Counted from the first letter of the stretch, positions 16,357 to 25,807 are shown. The stretch is DNA of 64,000 nucleotides from Alkalicoccus saliphilus (GCF_003044065.1 NZ_PZJJ01000007.1:1-64000); one strand, 5' to 3'. Made by a program: numbers and translations. The notes: generated from the sequence alone by a model not told the origin.

Positions 16357-19300
16357 TTGGAAACTTGCATAAAAGCTGGAAGAAAAGCTTTATTTATTGT
16401 TCTTGCCGTGCTGCTGACGGTAACAGCATTTTCCCCATCTGTTATGGCGAATAACGGAAATGGGAACGGCGGACAAGGGGAAGGGAGTGGCGAGGGCCCG
16501 AAGAGAGCCGTGCAGGAAGTCACAGTTTTGGATGAAACAAATTTCGAAGTGGAATTTGACAAAACGTACCCACAGGGCATCGCCATCGAAAGGATGATCG
16601 ATGTCTCTATTACCACATCAGAAGGGGAAGAACTGCAGCCGGAACTGACGAACTATGAAGTCAACGCGGACAACCGCTCAGAAGTGCAGGTGACGCATGA
16701 TGCAGACCTTTCGGAAACAGCGGGGGAGCTTGACGTGAACGGCGTGACAGCAGCATTTGATTTTCTGCCGGAGGAAGAAGAGCCGGCTGGTCCAACAATT
16801 GCTGACGTACGTGGAGAAGAACTGGAGACAGAGCAGACTTTAACAGGAACAGTGACGGCCCATTTTGAAGAAGGCGGCCAGACGAACATGTACGTCCAGG
16901 ACGAAACAGCGGCGATACTTGTGCGCGGTTCGGGGCTTGGAGACTCCTATAATATCGGTGATAAAGTAACCTTTACCGGGGAACTGAACGAATTCCGCGA
17001 TATGATCCAGCTGCTTGTGGAAGATTCAGAGCTCGTGGAAGCTTCCCACGGGCTGATTGAGCCGGAAATGGTGGACGCTTCATTCTTCGATCAGGAGATG
17101 GATGATGTCCAGGCGAAGCTGATCGAAATTGAGGATGTGTCTGTACTTGATAACGTTGGTTTTAACGATTTCAATGCAGAAGACGGGGCAGGAAATGATT
17201 TTCTTGTTTTGGGACAGTTTTCTGACGTAATGGAAAACACCTCCTACGATTCGATCGTCGGCGTTGTAAATTATCATTTCAACGAACTGAAGCTGATGCC
17301 GAGAAACAATGACGATCTGATTGAGGACGCTTCGGTTACACGTCCGGTGCGTGCTGCTCCCGAAACCGGGCAGGTAGCTGCAGGGACGAAAGTAACGCTT
17401 TCTTCTGCAACAGAAGAAGCGGAAATTTACTACACGCTGGATGGAAGTGAACCGTCTGAAGAAGCAGAGCTTTACACAGAGCCGATCGTTATCGATGAAG
17501 CTGTTACAGTGAAAGCAGTGGCGGTGAGCGACGGGCTGGAGCCGAGCGAAGTGCGTGAATTCACGTATACGATTCAGCCGGAAGCAGGGGATGTACAGAT
17601 TTACGACATTCAGGGAAGTTCCCACATCTCGCCTTACGAAGATACAGCTGTCCGTGAAGTGCCGGGCATTGTCACTCATACAGAAAACAGCGCTTTTTAC
17701 TTCCAGAGTGAAGAGTCGGACGGAGACGTAAATACGTCGGAGGGAATTTTCGTTTACCTTCCCAACCACGGGGTGTCCACTGGTGACGAAGTGCACGTAA
17801 GCGGCACGGTTACAGAATGGGAGGAAGACGGTTTTGACGGGAACGACGACCTGACGACGACGCAGATTACCGGGTCGGAAGTCCAGGTGGTTTCGGAAGG
17901 GAATGACCTGCCGGACCCGATTGTGATCGGTGAGGATCGGGACATTCCGGAAGAACTCGTCGCTGATCCGGAAAGCTATGACATTTACGATCCGGACACA
18001 TTCGATGCAGAAAACAACGCACTGGATTTTTATGAAAGTCTCGAAGGGATGCTCGTGGAAATTCCGGGGCAGGTAACAGTAACCGGGCCGCAGAAATACG
18101 ATGAGCTGACTGTTATTTCAGAAGAATGGGACGTTGAAAACCGCACCGATTCCGGCGGAGTTTACCTGGAGGAATCGGAATTCGATGCGGAACTGAATAC
18201 AGAAATTATGTTCGTAAATGCTCCGCGCAACACAGTCGCTAAAACCGGCGACTATTTTGAAGAAGCAGTAACAGGCGTTATGTCGTACAATTTCGGCAAC
18301 TTCAAACTGGAGCCGGTGGACGGAGGCTTTCCGGAGCTGATGGACGGCGGTAACGAGCGCCGTGACGAAACGACAATCGATTTTGAAGAAGATAAGCTGA
18401 CGGTAGCTACGTATAACGTGGAAAACTACTACCCGGGTGTGTCATCTGAGAAAACAGAGCGCCTTGCCAATTCAATGGCAAATGAACTGGACGCTCCGGA
18501 CATCATTACGCTCGTGGAAGTAATGGATAACGATGGCACGACAGACAGCGGCAATACAGAAGCGGATGAAAGCTATCAGACGCTGATTGATGAAATCCGT
18601 GACCAGGGCGGTCCGCAGTATGCCTTTACGGATGTAGCACCGGTCGACGGCATGGACGGCGGTATTCCAGGAGGAAACATCCGTGTCGGCCATATTTACC
18701 GCACCGACCGTGTGGAACTCGCGGATGACAGCACCGCTGACGCGACAGAAGCAGTGCAGATCGGTGAAAACGGAGAACTGAGCCACGGAACGGGTTTTAT
18801 TGATCCGGAAAATGAGGCTTTCCAAAACTCCCGTAAACCGGTAGTATCCGAATTTATTTTTAAAGGTGAGTCTGTTTACGTAATCGGCAATCACTGGAAC
18901 TCGAAGCGCGGCGACCTCGCTCCTTACGGTATGGAACAGCCGCCCGTACAGGGAAGCCGGGAGCAGCGTATGGAAATTGCAGAAGTTGTCGGCGGATTTG
19001 TCGAAGAGCTGAATCAGAAGGCAGACGATCCGAACGTTGTGGTACTCGGCGACTTTAACGACTTCCCATGGTCCCCGCCGGTAGAAACAATGGTGGAAAT
19101 GGGTGACCTTTACAATGCGATATATGAACTGCCGCGCAGCGAGCAGTATACGTACAACTACAACGGCAGTTCCCAGTCCCTTGATTCGATCGTTGTATCC
19201 GAGCACCTTCAGTCAGGACTTGACGTGGATGCCATGGCGATCAACTCCGAATTCATGGAAACTCACGGCCGGGCGAGTGACCACGATCCAATCATGGTAC

Positions 19301-20058
19301 AGCTCGAAGTTCCGGACATCGATCCGGACTACGATATGGGGGATGTGACACCGCCGGAAATAACGTTTGTGGATGATGAGCTGAATGAAAATCCACGGAT
19401 TGAAATGACAGCCGGAGAAGAGTTTACGGTTCCGGAAGTAACGGCTGTCGACGACGTGGACGGTGATATTACGGACCAGGTGGAAGTGACTAATAACGTG
19501 GATCCGGACAGTGCCGGTACGTATACGGTGCGCTATGAAGCAGCAGACGAAGCGGGCAACCGCGGCCAGCTCACGCTGACGGTTGTTGTTCAGTCCGACG
19601 CTGACGCTCTCGAAGAACTCGCTAACGGCTCTTTTGAAGAGTGGGAGGACGGCCTTCCTGTGGGCTGGTATGGAGAAGCTTCGAATACTGCGATGTCCCG
19701 TGTAAACCAGTCGGATGACTCGTTTGACGGGGAATATGCAGTGCAGCTTGAACGTGACAATACAAGCCATCAGCGGTTTACTACGGAAGCCTACCGCATG
19801 GAAGAAGGAGCGGTGTACGAAGTGACTTTCCAGGTGAAAGGCACCGGGGAAATCCGTAACGCGATGTACGCCCCCGGCTACCATGGAAACAATTACAGTA
19901 ATTACTCCGGCTACACTGTACTGGAAGACAGTGACTGGCAGGAAGTAACGTGGGAATACGAAGCACCGGGGAACGGAGAAGCAGAAATTATTTTCTCTGT
20001 AAGAAACACTTCCGGAGAGCATCTGCTTGTTGATCAAGTGGAAGTGGAAAAGGAGTAA
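16357..20058 (+). CDS. Large secreted multidomain nuclease (endonuclease/exonuclease/phosphatase fold)
   Basis: 1233-residue extracellular protein. Signal peptide about 1-30 ends at SPSVMA. Then an N-terminal module, an OB-fold nucleic-acid-binding domain of the YhcR type (about 145-320, TLTGTVTAHFEEGGQTNMY), a chitobiase/beta-hexosaminidase C-terminal-like domain (about 325-405, IYYTLDGSEPSEEAELYTEP), a second OB-like domain (about 410-670), the endonuclease/exonuclease/phosphatase domain (about 672-990, VATYNVENYY, GDFNDFPW, ASDHDPIMV), an Ig-like DUF5011 domain (about 995-1085) and a C-terminal CenC-like carbohydrate-binding domain. It probably degrades extracellular DNA for nucleotides and phosphate. 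It is very acidic, as in salt-adapted exoproteins. No LPXTG or SLH anchor is seen. TTG start with a strong GAGGAGGAA site. Confidence 0.88.
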   Translation: METCIKAGRKALFIVLAVLLTVTAFSPSVMANNGNGNGGQGEGSGEGPKRAVQEVTVLDETNFEVEFDKTYPQGIAIERMIDVSITTSEGEELQPELTNYEVNADNRSEVQVTHDADLSETAGELDVNGVTAAFDFLPEEEEPAGPTIADVRGEELETEQTLTGTVTAHFEEGGQTNMYVQDETAAILVRGSGLGDSYNIGDKVTFTGELNEFRDMIQLLVEDSELVEASHGLIEPEMVDASFFDQEMDDVQAKLIEIEDVSVLDNVGFNDFNAEDGAGNDFLVLGQFSDVMENTSYDSIVGVVNYHFNELKLMPRNNDDLIEDASVTRPVRAAPETGQVAAGTKVTLSSATEEAEIYYTLDGSEPSEEAELYTEPIVIDEAVTVKAVAVSDGLEPSEVREFTYTIQPEAGDVQIYDIQGSSHISPYEDTAVREVPGIVTHTENSAFYFQSEESDGDVNTSEGIFVYLPNHGVSTGDEVHVSGTVTEWEEDGFDGNDDLTTTQITGSEVQVVSEGNDLPDPIVIGEDRDIPEELVADPESYDIYDPDTFDAENNALDFYESLEGMLVEIPGQVTVTGPQKYDELTVISEEWDVENRTDSGGVYLEESEFDAELNTEIMFVNAPRNTVAKTGDYFEEAVTGVMSYNFGNFKLEPVDGGFPELMDGGNERRDETTIDFEEDKLTVATYNVENYYPGVSSEKTERLANSMANELDAPDIITLVEVMDNDGTTDSGNTEADESYQTLIDEIRDQGGPQYAFTDVAPVDGMDGGIPGGNIRVGHIYRTDRVELADDSTADATEAVQIGENGELSHGTGFIDPENEAFQNSRKPVVSEFIFKGESVYVIGNHWNSKRGDLAPYGMEQPPVQGSREQRMEIAEVVGGFVEELNQKADDPNVVVLGDFNDFPWSPPVETMVEMGDLYNAIYELPRSEQYTYNYNGSSQSLDSIVVSEHLQSGLDVDAMAINSEFMETHGRASDHDPIMVQLEVPDIDPDYDMGDVTPPEITFVDDELNENPRIEMTAGEEFTVPEVTAVDDVDGDITDQVEVTNNVDPDSAGTYTVRYEAADEAGNRGQLTLTVVVQSDADALEELANGSFEEWEDGLPVGWYGEASNTAMSRVNQSDDSFDGEYAVQLERDNTSHQRFTTEAYRMEEGAVYEVTFQVKGTGEIRNAMYAPGYHGNNYSNYSGYTVLEDSDWQEVTWEYEAPGNGEAEIIFSVRNTSGEHLLVDQVEVEKE

Positions 20059-20070
20059 AAGAAGCGAAGA

Positions 20071-20104
20071 AAAAGCCCTGCCGGTGGACGGCGGGGCTTT
20101 TTTT
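20071..20104 (+). terminator. Rho-independent terminator of the nuclease gene
   Basis: AAAAGCCCTGCCG (20071-20083) pairs with CGGCGGGGCTTTT (20089-20101), followed by more T. Confidence 0.88.
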
Positions 20105-20225
20105 GCTGAGCAGCAGTTGGGAACGGGAAGACTATGCGGTAATTCGGGAAGAGAAGCCGTCGCCTCCATTAATTTTCTTCGTATTTCTGCCAGCCTCCTG
20201 AAAGAAAACACTCTTTAGTGACCTT

Positions 20226-20248
20226 CGCAGAAGAAATCCACTTCTGCG
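20226..20248. other. Small hairpin of unknown role
   Basis: CGCAGAAG (20226-20233) and CTTCTGCG (20241-20248) form a perfect 8-bp stem with a 7-nt loop, followed by TTCTGTTTTG. It may be a weak terminator. Confidence 0.4.
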
Positions 20249-20294
20249 TTCTGTTTTGCTTTGAAATGGGGTGTTTTGGAAGGGGCGGCGAGGC

Positions 20295-20460
20295 AATTCT
20301 ACCAAAGGAAAGCGTATTTCTACCAACACGGTCCGGAATAGTACCAACTCGTCCCCGGAATTCTACCAACCTTCTAAGTATTTCTACCAAATAAGAATAT
20401 TTCTACCAAATGCAAGCGTATTTCTCCCAACTTTCCACCGAATACTGCCAACTCTCAGAG
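20295..20460. repeat. Array of eight degenerate 21-bp repeats with core ATTTCTACCAA
   Basis: TACCAA cores start at 20300, 20321, 20342, 20364, 20385 and 20404, with variants TCCCAA at 20425 and TGCCAA at 20446, giving spacings of 21, 21, 22, 21, 19, 21 and 21 bp. Around the core most units read (A)TTTCTACCAA; the intervening 10 or so bases differ from unit to unit. The array lies between the nuclease gene and the small membrane-protein gene on the other strand (convergent genes), and is not coding in any convincing way. The period is two turns of B-DNA, so all cores face the same side. Function unknown. Confidence 0.85.
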
Positions 20461-20536
20461 GCGCAGCTGATCCCTTTTCAGGATCTTTAAGGGCTGCGTT
20501 CCGGGAAGATCTATACAGTATAGCGGAGAGAACAGT

Positions 20537-20875
20537 CTAGGCGGATTCTTCTCCCGGTAATTTTTTAGTTTCTTTACTAAGTATATAGATCCAGCATACA
20601 GAGAAAATAATGTAAATCCAGTCGAAAAAAGCGCCGGTTCCGGAAGTCAGAATACTACCGATTATTGCACCGCTGAACATCATGCCGGCCGAAAGCTGGA
20701 AGATGTGCAGCCGGAGAAGCGGCAGTTCAACGCGGAAAAAAGCAAGAAGGCCTATAACGAATAAAATAATAACAATAATAGTCCAGATAGCAGGGAAGGA
20801 TATCGTCCGGTCAAGAACGGTAAGTAAAAGAAAAGCCGGTACGAGCCATCTTACCTGGCGCTGAAAGGTTTCCAT
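20537..20875 (-). CDS. Small hypothetical membrane protein
   Basis: 112 residues with four hydrophobic segments (about 9-27, 30-48, 57-77, 84-99) and a charged C-terminus (KETKKLPGEESA). No family recognised. The ATG at 20875 is preceded by AAGGAGAGATC. It is transcribed away from the AEC transporter gene end, 144 bp after it on the same strand. Nothing in its sequence indicates a function. Confidence 0.7.
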   Translation of the reverse strand: METFQRQVRWLVPAFLLLTVLDRTISFPAIWTIIVIILFVIGLLAFFRVELPLLRLHIFQLSAGMMFSGAIIGSILTSGTGAFFDWIYIIFSVCWIYILSKETKKLPGEESA

Positions 20876-21018
20876 AAAGATCTCTCCTTAATTTTACGAG
20901 TGGGAGGGTGGTTTCATCGTGTGATCTTTTAATACTTCAAAGTTTTCAGTTGGCTCTTTTACTCTCATTCCGAAAGTCTCATAACCGTAAGGTCCGGCCG
21001 TCTTTTTTCACCCCGTAT

Positions 21019-21954
21019 TTAAAAAAGAAATGAAGCGGCGTAGACGACGAGCGGGATTGTTCCCATCGACAGGATTGTTGAAAAGGAAATAGTCATAACC
21101 GCGCTATCTTCGTCATCCGTATAGCGGGTAAAGAGAATGGCCGCGAGCATAAAGGTCGGCATGCCGGAAAGCACGATGACGACGTTTCTCGTCATTTCCT
21201 CCAGCGGAATAAACGGAAGAATAGTGAGTGTTAATGCAGGGATGGCAAGCAGCCGGACCGTGAGCGGGAACCAGATCTGGGGATACACCCGGAACCCGGT
21301 CCGCCGGAGCAGCTGCTGCAGGAGAATGCCGGTATACAGCATGGCAAGCGGAGCGGCAAGACCCGATAAAAGCTCTACAAGCTGGCGGATGACGGCCGGC
21401 GGCTCAAGCTCAAGAAACGCGGAGCTGATGCCGATAATGACCGCAGCGAGCGGCAGATTGATAAGAGATTTCAGCTGCTTCAGCCGGAACGAGCGTCCGG
21501 ACTGCAGAAGATAAAGGCCGACAGTAAAAATAACGAAGTCCAGTCCAGCATCAAAAATCGCAGCGAGAAGCCCGCCGGTCGGCCCGAAAATCGTGGCGCA
21601 GAGCGGAATGCCGATAAAGCCGGTATTTCCGAGGGCGGCGAGGACCGTCATTCTTTTCGCAAACGTGGAGCGGAAGCCTGCTATTTTCGCAAATAAAAGA
21701 GCAAATACGATTGCCCCAAGATGAAAAATGATAGAAAGTCCAAAAATAATGCCGACCTGACGGAGCAGCTGATCGGAAACGTCCGTGTTGAATACCCCGT
21801 TTAAAATGACGGATGGCACAGCTATGTTTAATACGACGACAACGAGAAGCTGTTTGGTTTCGGTAGTAATATGTACTTTATAGGAGAGAAAAACACCTAA
21901 AGCGACCATCAGTCCCATGACTGTGATCGCTGTGGCTACGACAGCAGTTTCCAT
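21019..21954 (-). CDS. AEC-family (auxin efflux carrier-like) transporter
   Basis: 311 residues, about ten membrane helices in two halves of five. Family features: an N-terminal FLSYKVHITTETKQLL segment, a central hydrophilic loop and the ALGNTGFIGIPLC motif near residues 110-125 with VLSGMPTFMLAA in the C-terminal half. Bacterial members export or import small organic acids such as malate or malonate; substrate here is unknown. A GTG at 21969 is in frame, but the ATG at 21954 has GGAGGT 7-8 nt before it, so it is the better start. No genes in the same operon indicate the substrate. Confidence 0.88.
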   Translation of the reverse strand: METAVVATAITVMGLMVALGVFLSYKVHITTETKQLLVVVVLNIAVPSVILNGVFNTDVSDQLLRQVGIIFGLSIIFHLGAIVFALLFAKIAGFRSTFAKRMTVLAALGNTGFIGIPLCATIFGPTGGLLAAIFDAGLDFVIFTVGLYLLQSGRSFRLKQLKSLINLPLAAVIIGISSAFLELEPPAVIRQLVELLSGLAAPLAMLYTGILLQQLLRRTGFRVYPQIWFPLTVRLLAIPALTLTILPFIPLEEMTRNVVIVLSGMPTFMLAAILFTRYTDDEDSAVMTISFSTILSMGTIPLVVYAASFLF

Positions 21955-22132
21955 AAGCAGGACCTCCACAAAAACATTTCAATTATAGATGTCTAAATAC
22001 CGGAAAGGAAGTGGCTTCCAGTTAAGGATAGCATGAATTCCAGGAAAAAAACGAGAGTCCGGGTGGGAATTATCTTTCGATTGGCGTACAATAAGCGGAG
22101 ATGAGTAAATTACAGAAAGCCGGGTCGTATTT

Positions 22133-22867
22133 ATGATTGAACTGTTGATAGTATTTCTCGTACTGCTGGCGGGCAGTTTTATTCAGGGAGTGAGCGGATT
22201 TGGCTTCGGCCTGATTGCGATGAGCTTCCTTCCGCTCATGTTTACCGTAATAGAAAGTACACTGCTCGTGATGTCGCTTTCACTGTTTGTCGCAGCAAGC
22301 ATCGCTTTTCAGATTTGGAAGCACGTGCGGTGGAAATCGCTCGTGGTACTGTTGAGTGCTGCTTTTTTCGGGCGGATTGGCGCGTTTTATGTTCTTTCTA
22401 CATATGGAGAACTGGATATTATGAGGGATTTTCTCGGGGTATTCCTTCTTCTGATTGTCGTTTACCTTTTTTATGGAGCGAAAAGAATGCAGAAAATCAA
22501 CTCTACGGCCATTTGGATTCCCATTCTTGCTGGGCTGCTCGGCGGGTTTGTCGGGGGAGTGTTTGCTATCGGGGGACCGTTTTTCGTCTTTTTCCTGATG
22601 CTTGCCTTCGCTGACGACAAGTACGCCTACAGTGCAAATCTGCAGATTACATTTTTCTTCACGAATCTCATGACGGTCACGCTTCACGGGGTGAATGGGG
22701 ACTACAATGTGGACTTTCTACTTTACTTTTTAGTTGGAATTGTGACGGTTCTTATCGGAACAAAGCTCGGAGTTTCGTGTCTGCGCCGTATTTCCCAGGA
22801 AAACATGAGGCGTCTGGCCGGAGCTGTTGTGGCTCTTGCTGCAATCAACCTTATTTTCCTGCAGTAG
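22133..22867 (+). CDS. TauE/SafE-family sulfite/anion exporter
   Basis: 244 residues with about eight membrane helices. The N-terminal SFIQGVSGFGFGLIAMSFLP and the related internal repeat GLLGGFVGGVFAIGGPFFV are the two family signature segments. Members move sulfite, sulfoacetate or similar small organosulfur anions across the membrane. It is monocistronic and is transcribed divergently from the AEC gene across a 178-bp gap. It ends at the terminator at 22924-22961. The ribosome site is weak. Confidence 0.88.
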   Translation: MIELLIVFLVLLAGSFIQGVSGFGFGLIAMSFLPLMFTVIESTLLVMSLSLFVAASIAFQIWKHVRWKSLVVLLSAAFFGRIGAFYVLSTYGELDIMRDFLGVFLLLIVVYLFYGAKRMQKINSTAIWIPILAGLLGGFVGGVFAIGGPFFVFFLMLAFADDKYAYSANLQITFFFTNLMTVTLHGVNGDYNVDFLLYFLVGIVTVLIGTKLGVSCLRRISQENMRRLAGAVVALAAINLIFLQ

Positions 22868-22923
22868 AATTTATAACAAAAGCGTATGTCCTATAAGGGA
22901 GAGAGCACGGCTTCGCGCGGACT

Positions 22924-22961
22924 AAACCCTGTCAGATAAATCCCGGTCTGACAGGGTTTTT
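22924..22961. terminator. Rho-independent terminator between convergent genes
   Basis: 13-bp stem AAACCCTGTCAGA (22924-22936) / TCTGACAGGGTTT (22947-22959) followed by T. It lies between the TauE gene (+) and the GDYXXLXY gene (-). Confidence 0.92.
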
Positions 22962-23032
22962 AAAACCTTGGTCCGGCTCCACTCGTGCTGTTCAGGCTGT
23001 CTCTATGACCCTTTTAAGACAGCCTCTTTATG

Positions 23033-23482
23033 CTATTCGGAAGACCTTTCTTCCAGATTGACGGGGCGTACAGCTCCCCAGGGGGCAACGTCCACAGTTA
23101 CTTCGAGATCGCCGGCTTCTTCCAGTACCGGCCCTTCTCCCTGCTCCACATAATACTGCTCGAGCTGCGGAGCAGTGACGAACTGCTGGTACGTATGCCC
23201 TTCAATGGACCCGAAGAAAGGCTGATCGTCGATTCTGTCTATGACAGCATATCCATCAGCACCCTCCTCCAGCGTGAAGTACACCGTCTGGTTATCCAGG
23301 CCGGCAGGGGGGTCGAGATCCGGATACTGCAGCATAACGTATTCACCTAAGAAGGGATCGAACGGATCATACGGCTCTGCGCGGAGCGTGAATTCTTCCC
23401 CCCACCAGCTGACAGCGTAAAAGCTGAGGACGACGAGTGCAGTGAAAAGTGTCTGAATGAGAGGTAATATCCAGTTTTTCAT
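23033..23482 (-). CDS. GDYXXLXY-type membrane-anchored protein
   Basis: 149 residues: an N-terminal membrane helix (about 5-26) followed by an extracytoplasmic domain. GEYVMLQY at about residues 46-53 matches the family GDYXXLXY motif (Glu in place of Asp). Such proteins are typically encoded next to DUF2157 membrane proteins, as here: its ATG overlaps the DUF2157 stop by 4 bp, so the two are translated together. Function of the pair is unknown; a cell-envelope role is likely from topology. Confidence 0.8.
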   Translation of the reverse strand: MKNWILPLIQTLFTALVVLSFYAVSWWGEEFTLRAEPYDPFDPFLGEYVMLQYPDLDPPAGLDNQTVYFTLEEGADGYAVIDRIDDQPFFGSIEGHTYQQFVTAPQLEQYYVEQGEGPVLEEAGDLEVTVDVAPWGAVRPVNLEERSSE

Positions 23483-24660
23483 GATGCTGCCTCCTCCTTC
23501 CGGTGGTTAAGCCACCAGGCTGTGCCGGAAAAAGCAAAGAGAAGGAGTGCGCCGATAAGGAAGAACAAGGCCATATCCAGCCTTCCCCATGCAAAAATGA
23601 CGTAAATGACAAGCTGAACGAGAATAAAATAAGTAAAGCCGGGAGCAAGCGGCAGGCTTCGGCGATGCGAAACGAATAAATAGGCAAGCGCTGTAATTTC
23701 TGCTGTTACTGCGAGAGCGATGGCTGTTTCGTCAAACATCATAAAACCGAGACCTCCGAGAACGGCAGTCCAGGCTGCTGCAGGGAATTTCCAGAAAGCC
23801 AGGATAAGAACGAGGGCACCGGCAGCAGCTAAAGCAGATGCCTCGGACCAGTTAAGATCGACGAGCGTCAAGCCAGCTTCACCACGTACGGCGAGATAAA
23901 TAACGAGCAGCAGAGCACCGGTGCCGGTGTAAAGCGGAAGAAGCTTCTGTGCTTTCTCATCGGGAATGAGGAACAGCAGCAGAAAGAGAACAAATAGTGT
24001 CCAGACAGGCCAGAAAGGGCTCGCATATTCCGCTGCGCTCCAGAGCTTTAAACCGGATCCGAATAGAAGAAACCAGCTGAAAAACGTCGTTTCATCTTTT
24101 CGGGAAGTAAGAAACCAGGCGAGCACGACTGCGGTAAAAAAGCTCCATTCCACCCAGCTGACGACCGGAATAGAAGCGGTCAATGTAAAGATACCAAAAA
24201 TGAACGCTGTAACAGTATAGGCAGCGTGCCGCCAGACAGCATAGTGGGCAAGCGCTGCGAGAAACAATGCCCATGGAAGAAGAGAACCGCTTGTAGAAAA
24301 ATGGAAGGCCTGGGCTGTCACGATAATGGAAGCCCCAAACATCGCGAGGCCGATCAGGCGGAAAATGACAGGGCGGGCAAAATGTTTCTTTTCAGAAAAA
24401 TATCCGAGTACATAAAAGGCCCACATCAGGAAAAGGACGAGTCCTGTTTTAAGAAGCGCCGGCATAACCTGCCAGTTGGCAGCGATAAAGCTGAAGACAG
24501 CCAGAGTGAAAAATATGAGGCCTATTATCGTGAGCAGTGGCAGCCGGTGTTTTTTCCTGACGGGATAACGATCCTTTTCGTAAGAAAGTATACGGGTGAC
24601 AGTACTGCGATCGAGAAGCTTCTCTTTTTCCCATTCCTGCAGTTTATCTTCCAATTTCAC
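23479..24660 (-). CDS. DUF2157 integral membrane protein
   Basis: 393 residues. A cytoplasmic N-terminus of about 45 residues (KLQEWEKEKLLDRSTVTRI) carries the DUF2157 helical domain; the remainder has about 11-12 hydrophobic helices. The start is a GTG at 24660 with GGGAGGTG 8 nt before it. Coupled to the downstream GDYXXLXY gene. No catalytic motif is visible. Only a role in the membrane can be stated. Confidence 0.83.
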   Translation of the reverse strand: MKLEDKLQEWEKEKLLDRSTVTRILSYEKDRYPVRKKHRLPLLTIIGLIFFTLAVFSFIAANWQVMPALLKTGLVLFLMWAFYVLGYFSEKKHFARPVIFRLIGLAMFGASIIVTAQAFHFSTSGSLLPWALFLAALAHYAVWRHAAYTVTAFIFGIFTLTASIPVVSWVEWSFFTAVVLAWFLTSRKDETTFFSWFLLFGSGLKLWSAAEYASPFWPVWTLFVLFLLLFLIPDEKAQKLLPLYTGTGALLLVIYLAVRGEAGLTLVDLNWSEASALAAAGALVLILAFWKFPAAAWTAVLGGLGFMMFDETAIALAVTAEITALAYLFVSHRRSLPLAPGFTYFILVQLVIYVIFAWGRLDMALFFLIGALLLFAFSGTAWWLNHRKEEAAS

Positions 24661-24844
24661 AGCAGAACACCTCCCCGCGTATTACTTACAGTATAATCCG
24701 GAAACAGGAAAATAACTACAAATATTTCCTGTCCTGAGAGGGGAGACGGCCGGGATTAAAAGAAAGGTGGATTCCTCCCAGGGAGTACGGAAAAACGACA
24801 GCCGGTCAGCAATAATTCCGTCTGGTTACTTCATCAATAAGCTG

Positions 24845-24877
24845 AAAAACCTGCCGGTCGATTGACGGACAGGTTTT
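24845..24877 (-). terminator. Rho-independent terminator of the nitrilase gene
   Basis: On the minus strand AAAACCTGTCCG pairs with CGGCAGGTTTTT (one mismatch) across a short loop, directly after the stop at 24886. Confidence 0.8.
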
Positions 24878-24885
24878 CGATGATT

Positions 24886-25686
24886 TTATTCATAACGATA
24901 AAGTTCTGTACGACGGTCCTGGAAGACAGGGATATTTTCACGGATCTCGTGCACGTCGTCTGTTTCAATTTCAGCATAAAGAATCATCTCTTTTTCACCG
25001 GCATCCGCAATGATTTCTCCGAGTGGACTGATGACAAGGGAGCTGCCGCCGAAGGTGTTATTTGGGTCGGAACCGATGCGGTTGCAGGCTACTACAAAGC
25101 ACTGGTTTTCAATTGCTCTTGCAATAAGGAGAGCACGCCATTGGTCAATCCTTGGTTTTGGCCATTCTGCGACAACGTATAGTATTGACGGTGTGTGCTT
25201 CGGATGAAGCATGTGCGTGCGAACCCACTCTGGAAAACGAATGTCATAGCAGATAAAGCCGGCCGCGTAGCCGTGCTCCAGTTTAAACAACCCGCCTTCA
25301 TTACCTTCACTCAAATGCTTTTCTTCCTCCATCAGACGAAAAAGATGGGCCTTGCTGTACTCTTTGACGAAAGCGCCGTGGCGGTTGAAAACGAGCATCG
25401 TGTTGAATAACCCATTCTCTGTCTGTTTTGGGACAGACCCTGCTATCAGGTTGACCCGGTGTCTGCGTGCGAGCTCCGACAGAAATTTCACAGCCTGATC
25501 CGCTTCTGTATCGGGATGGTCTTTCATATATTGAAAATCATATCCGGTCGGCCACAGCTCCGGAAGTACTACGACGTCTGCTTTCGCTTCGACGGCGTCA
25601 TTTATATTTTGTTCGACTTTTTTGTAATTCGTTTCCGGATGCCCAAAGGCTACGTCCATCTGAACTACTGCTGTTTTTAAACGCAT
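24886..25686 (-). CDS. Carbon-nitrogen hydrolase (nitrilase superfamily), omega-amidase-like
   Basis: 266-residue cytosolic enzyme of the nitrilase superfamily. The Glu-Lys-Cys triad is visible: Glu in VVLPELWPTGYD (about residue 43), Lys in EYSKAHLF, and Cys in AGFICYDIRFPEW (about residue 146). The pattern fits amidase branches such as YafV/omega-amidase or MtnU-type proteins that hydrolyse 2-oxo-amides like 2-oxoglutaramate. The frame is open to 25776, but the ATG at 25686 follows AAGGAGGAGTCG and gives the family N-terminus (LKTAVVQMDV). No methionine-salvage genes are adjacent, so substrate remains open. Confidence 0.88.
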   Translation of the reverse strand: MRLKTAVVQMDVAFGHPETNYKKVEQNINDAVEAKADVVVLPELWPTGYDFQYMKDHPDTEADQAVKFLSELARRHRVNLIAGSVPKQTENGLFNTMLVFNRHGAFVKEYSKAHLFRLMEEEKHLSEGNEGGLFKLEHGYAAGFICYDIRFPEWVRTHMLHPKHTPSILYVVAEWPKPRIDQWRALLIARAIENQCFVVACNRIGSDPNNTFGGSSLVISPLGEIIADAGEKEMILYAEIETDDVHEIRENIPVFQDRRTELYRYE

Positions 25687-25807
25687 GAACGACTCCTCCT
25701 TTTTTATCCAGTATACAGGAAAGAGCGGGATGAAGAACAGTGTGTTTCTTAACGGTAGAACAAGGGAATAGGACAATTATCATAAATACTGCTAAGGGGG
25801 GAAAGCT

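Noticed and set aside
20295-20460. CRISPR array
   Set aside because: The repeat core is about 11 bp and the unit 21 bp, far below CRISPR repeat-spacer sizes; no cas genes are present.
20169-20540. Open frames through the 21-bp repeat array on both strands
   Set aside because: They are by-products of the repeat: a 21-bp period keeps frame. No ribosome site or family resemblance.
20896-21003. Short frame on the minus strand between the AEC gene and the small membrane protein (ends EVLKDHTMKPPSHS)
   Set aside because: It reads protein-like over about 35 codons, but a stop precedes it and no start with a ribosome site is found; possibly a remnant.
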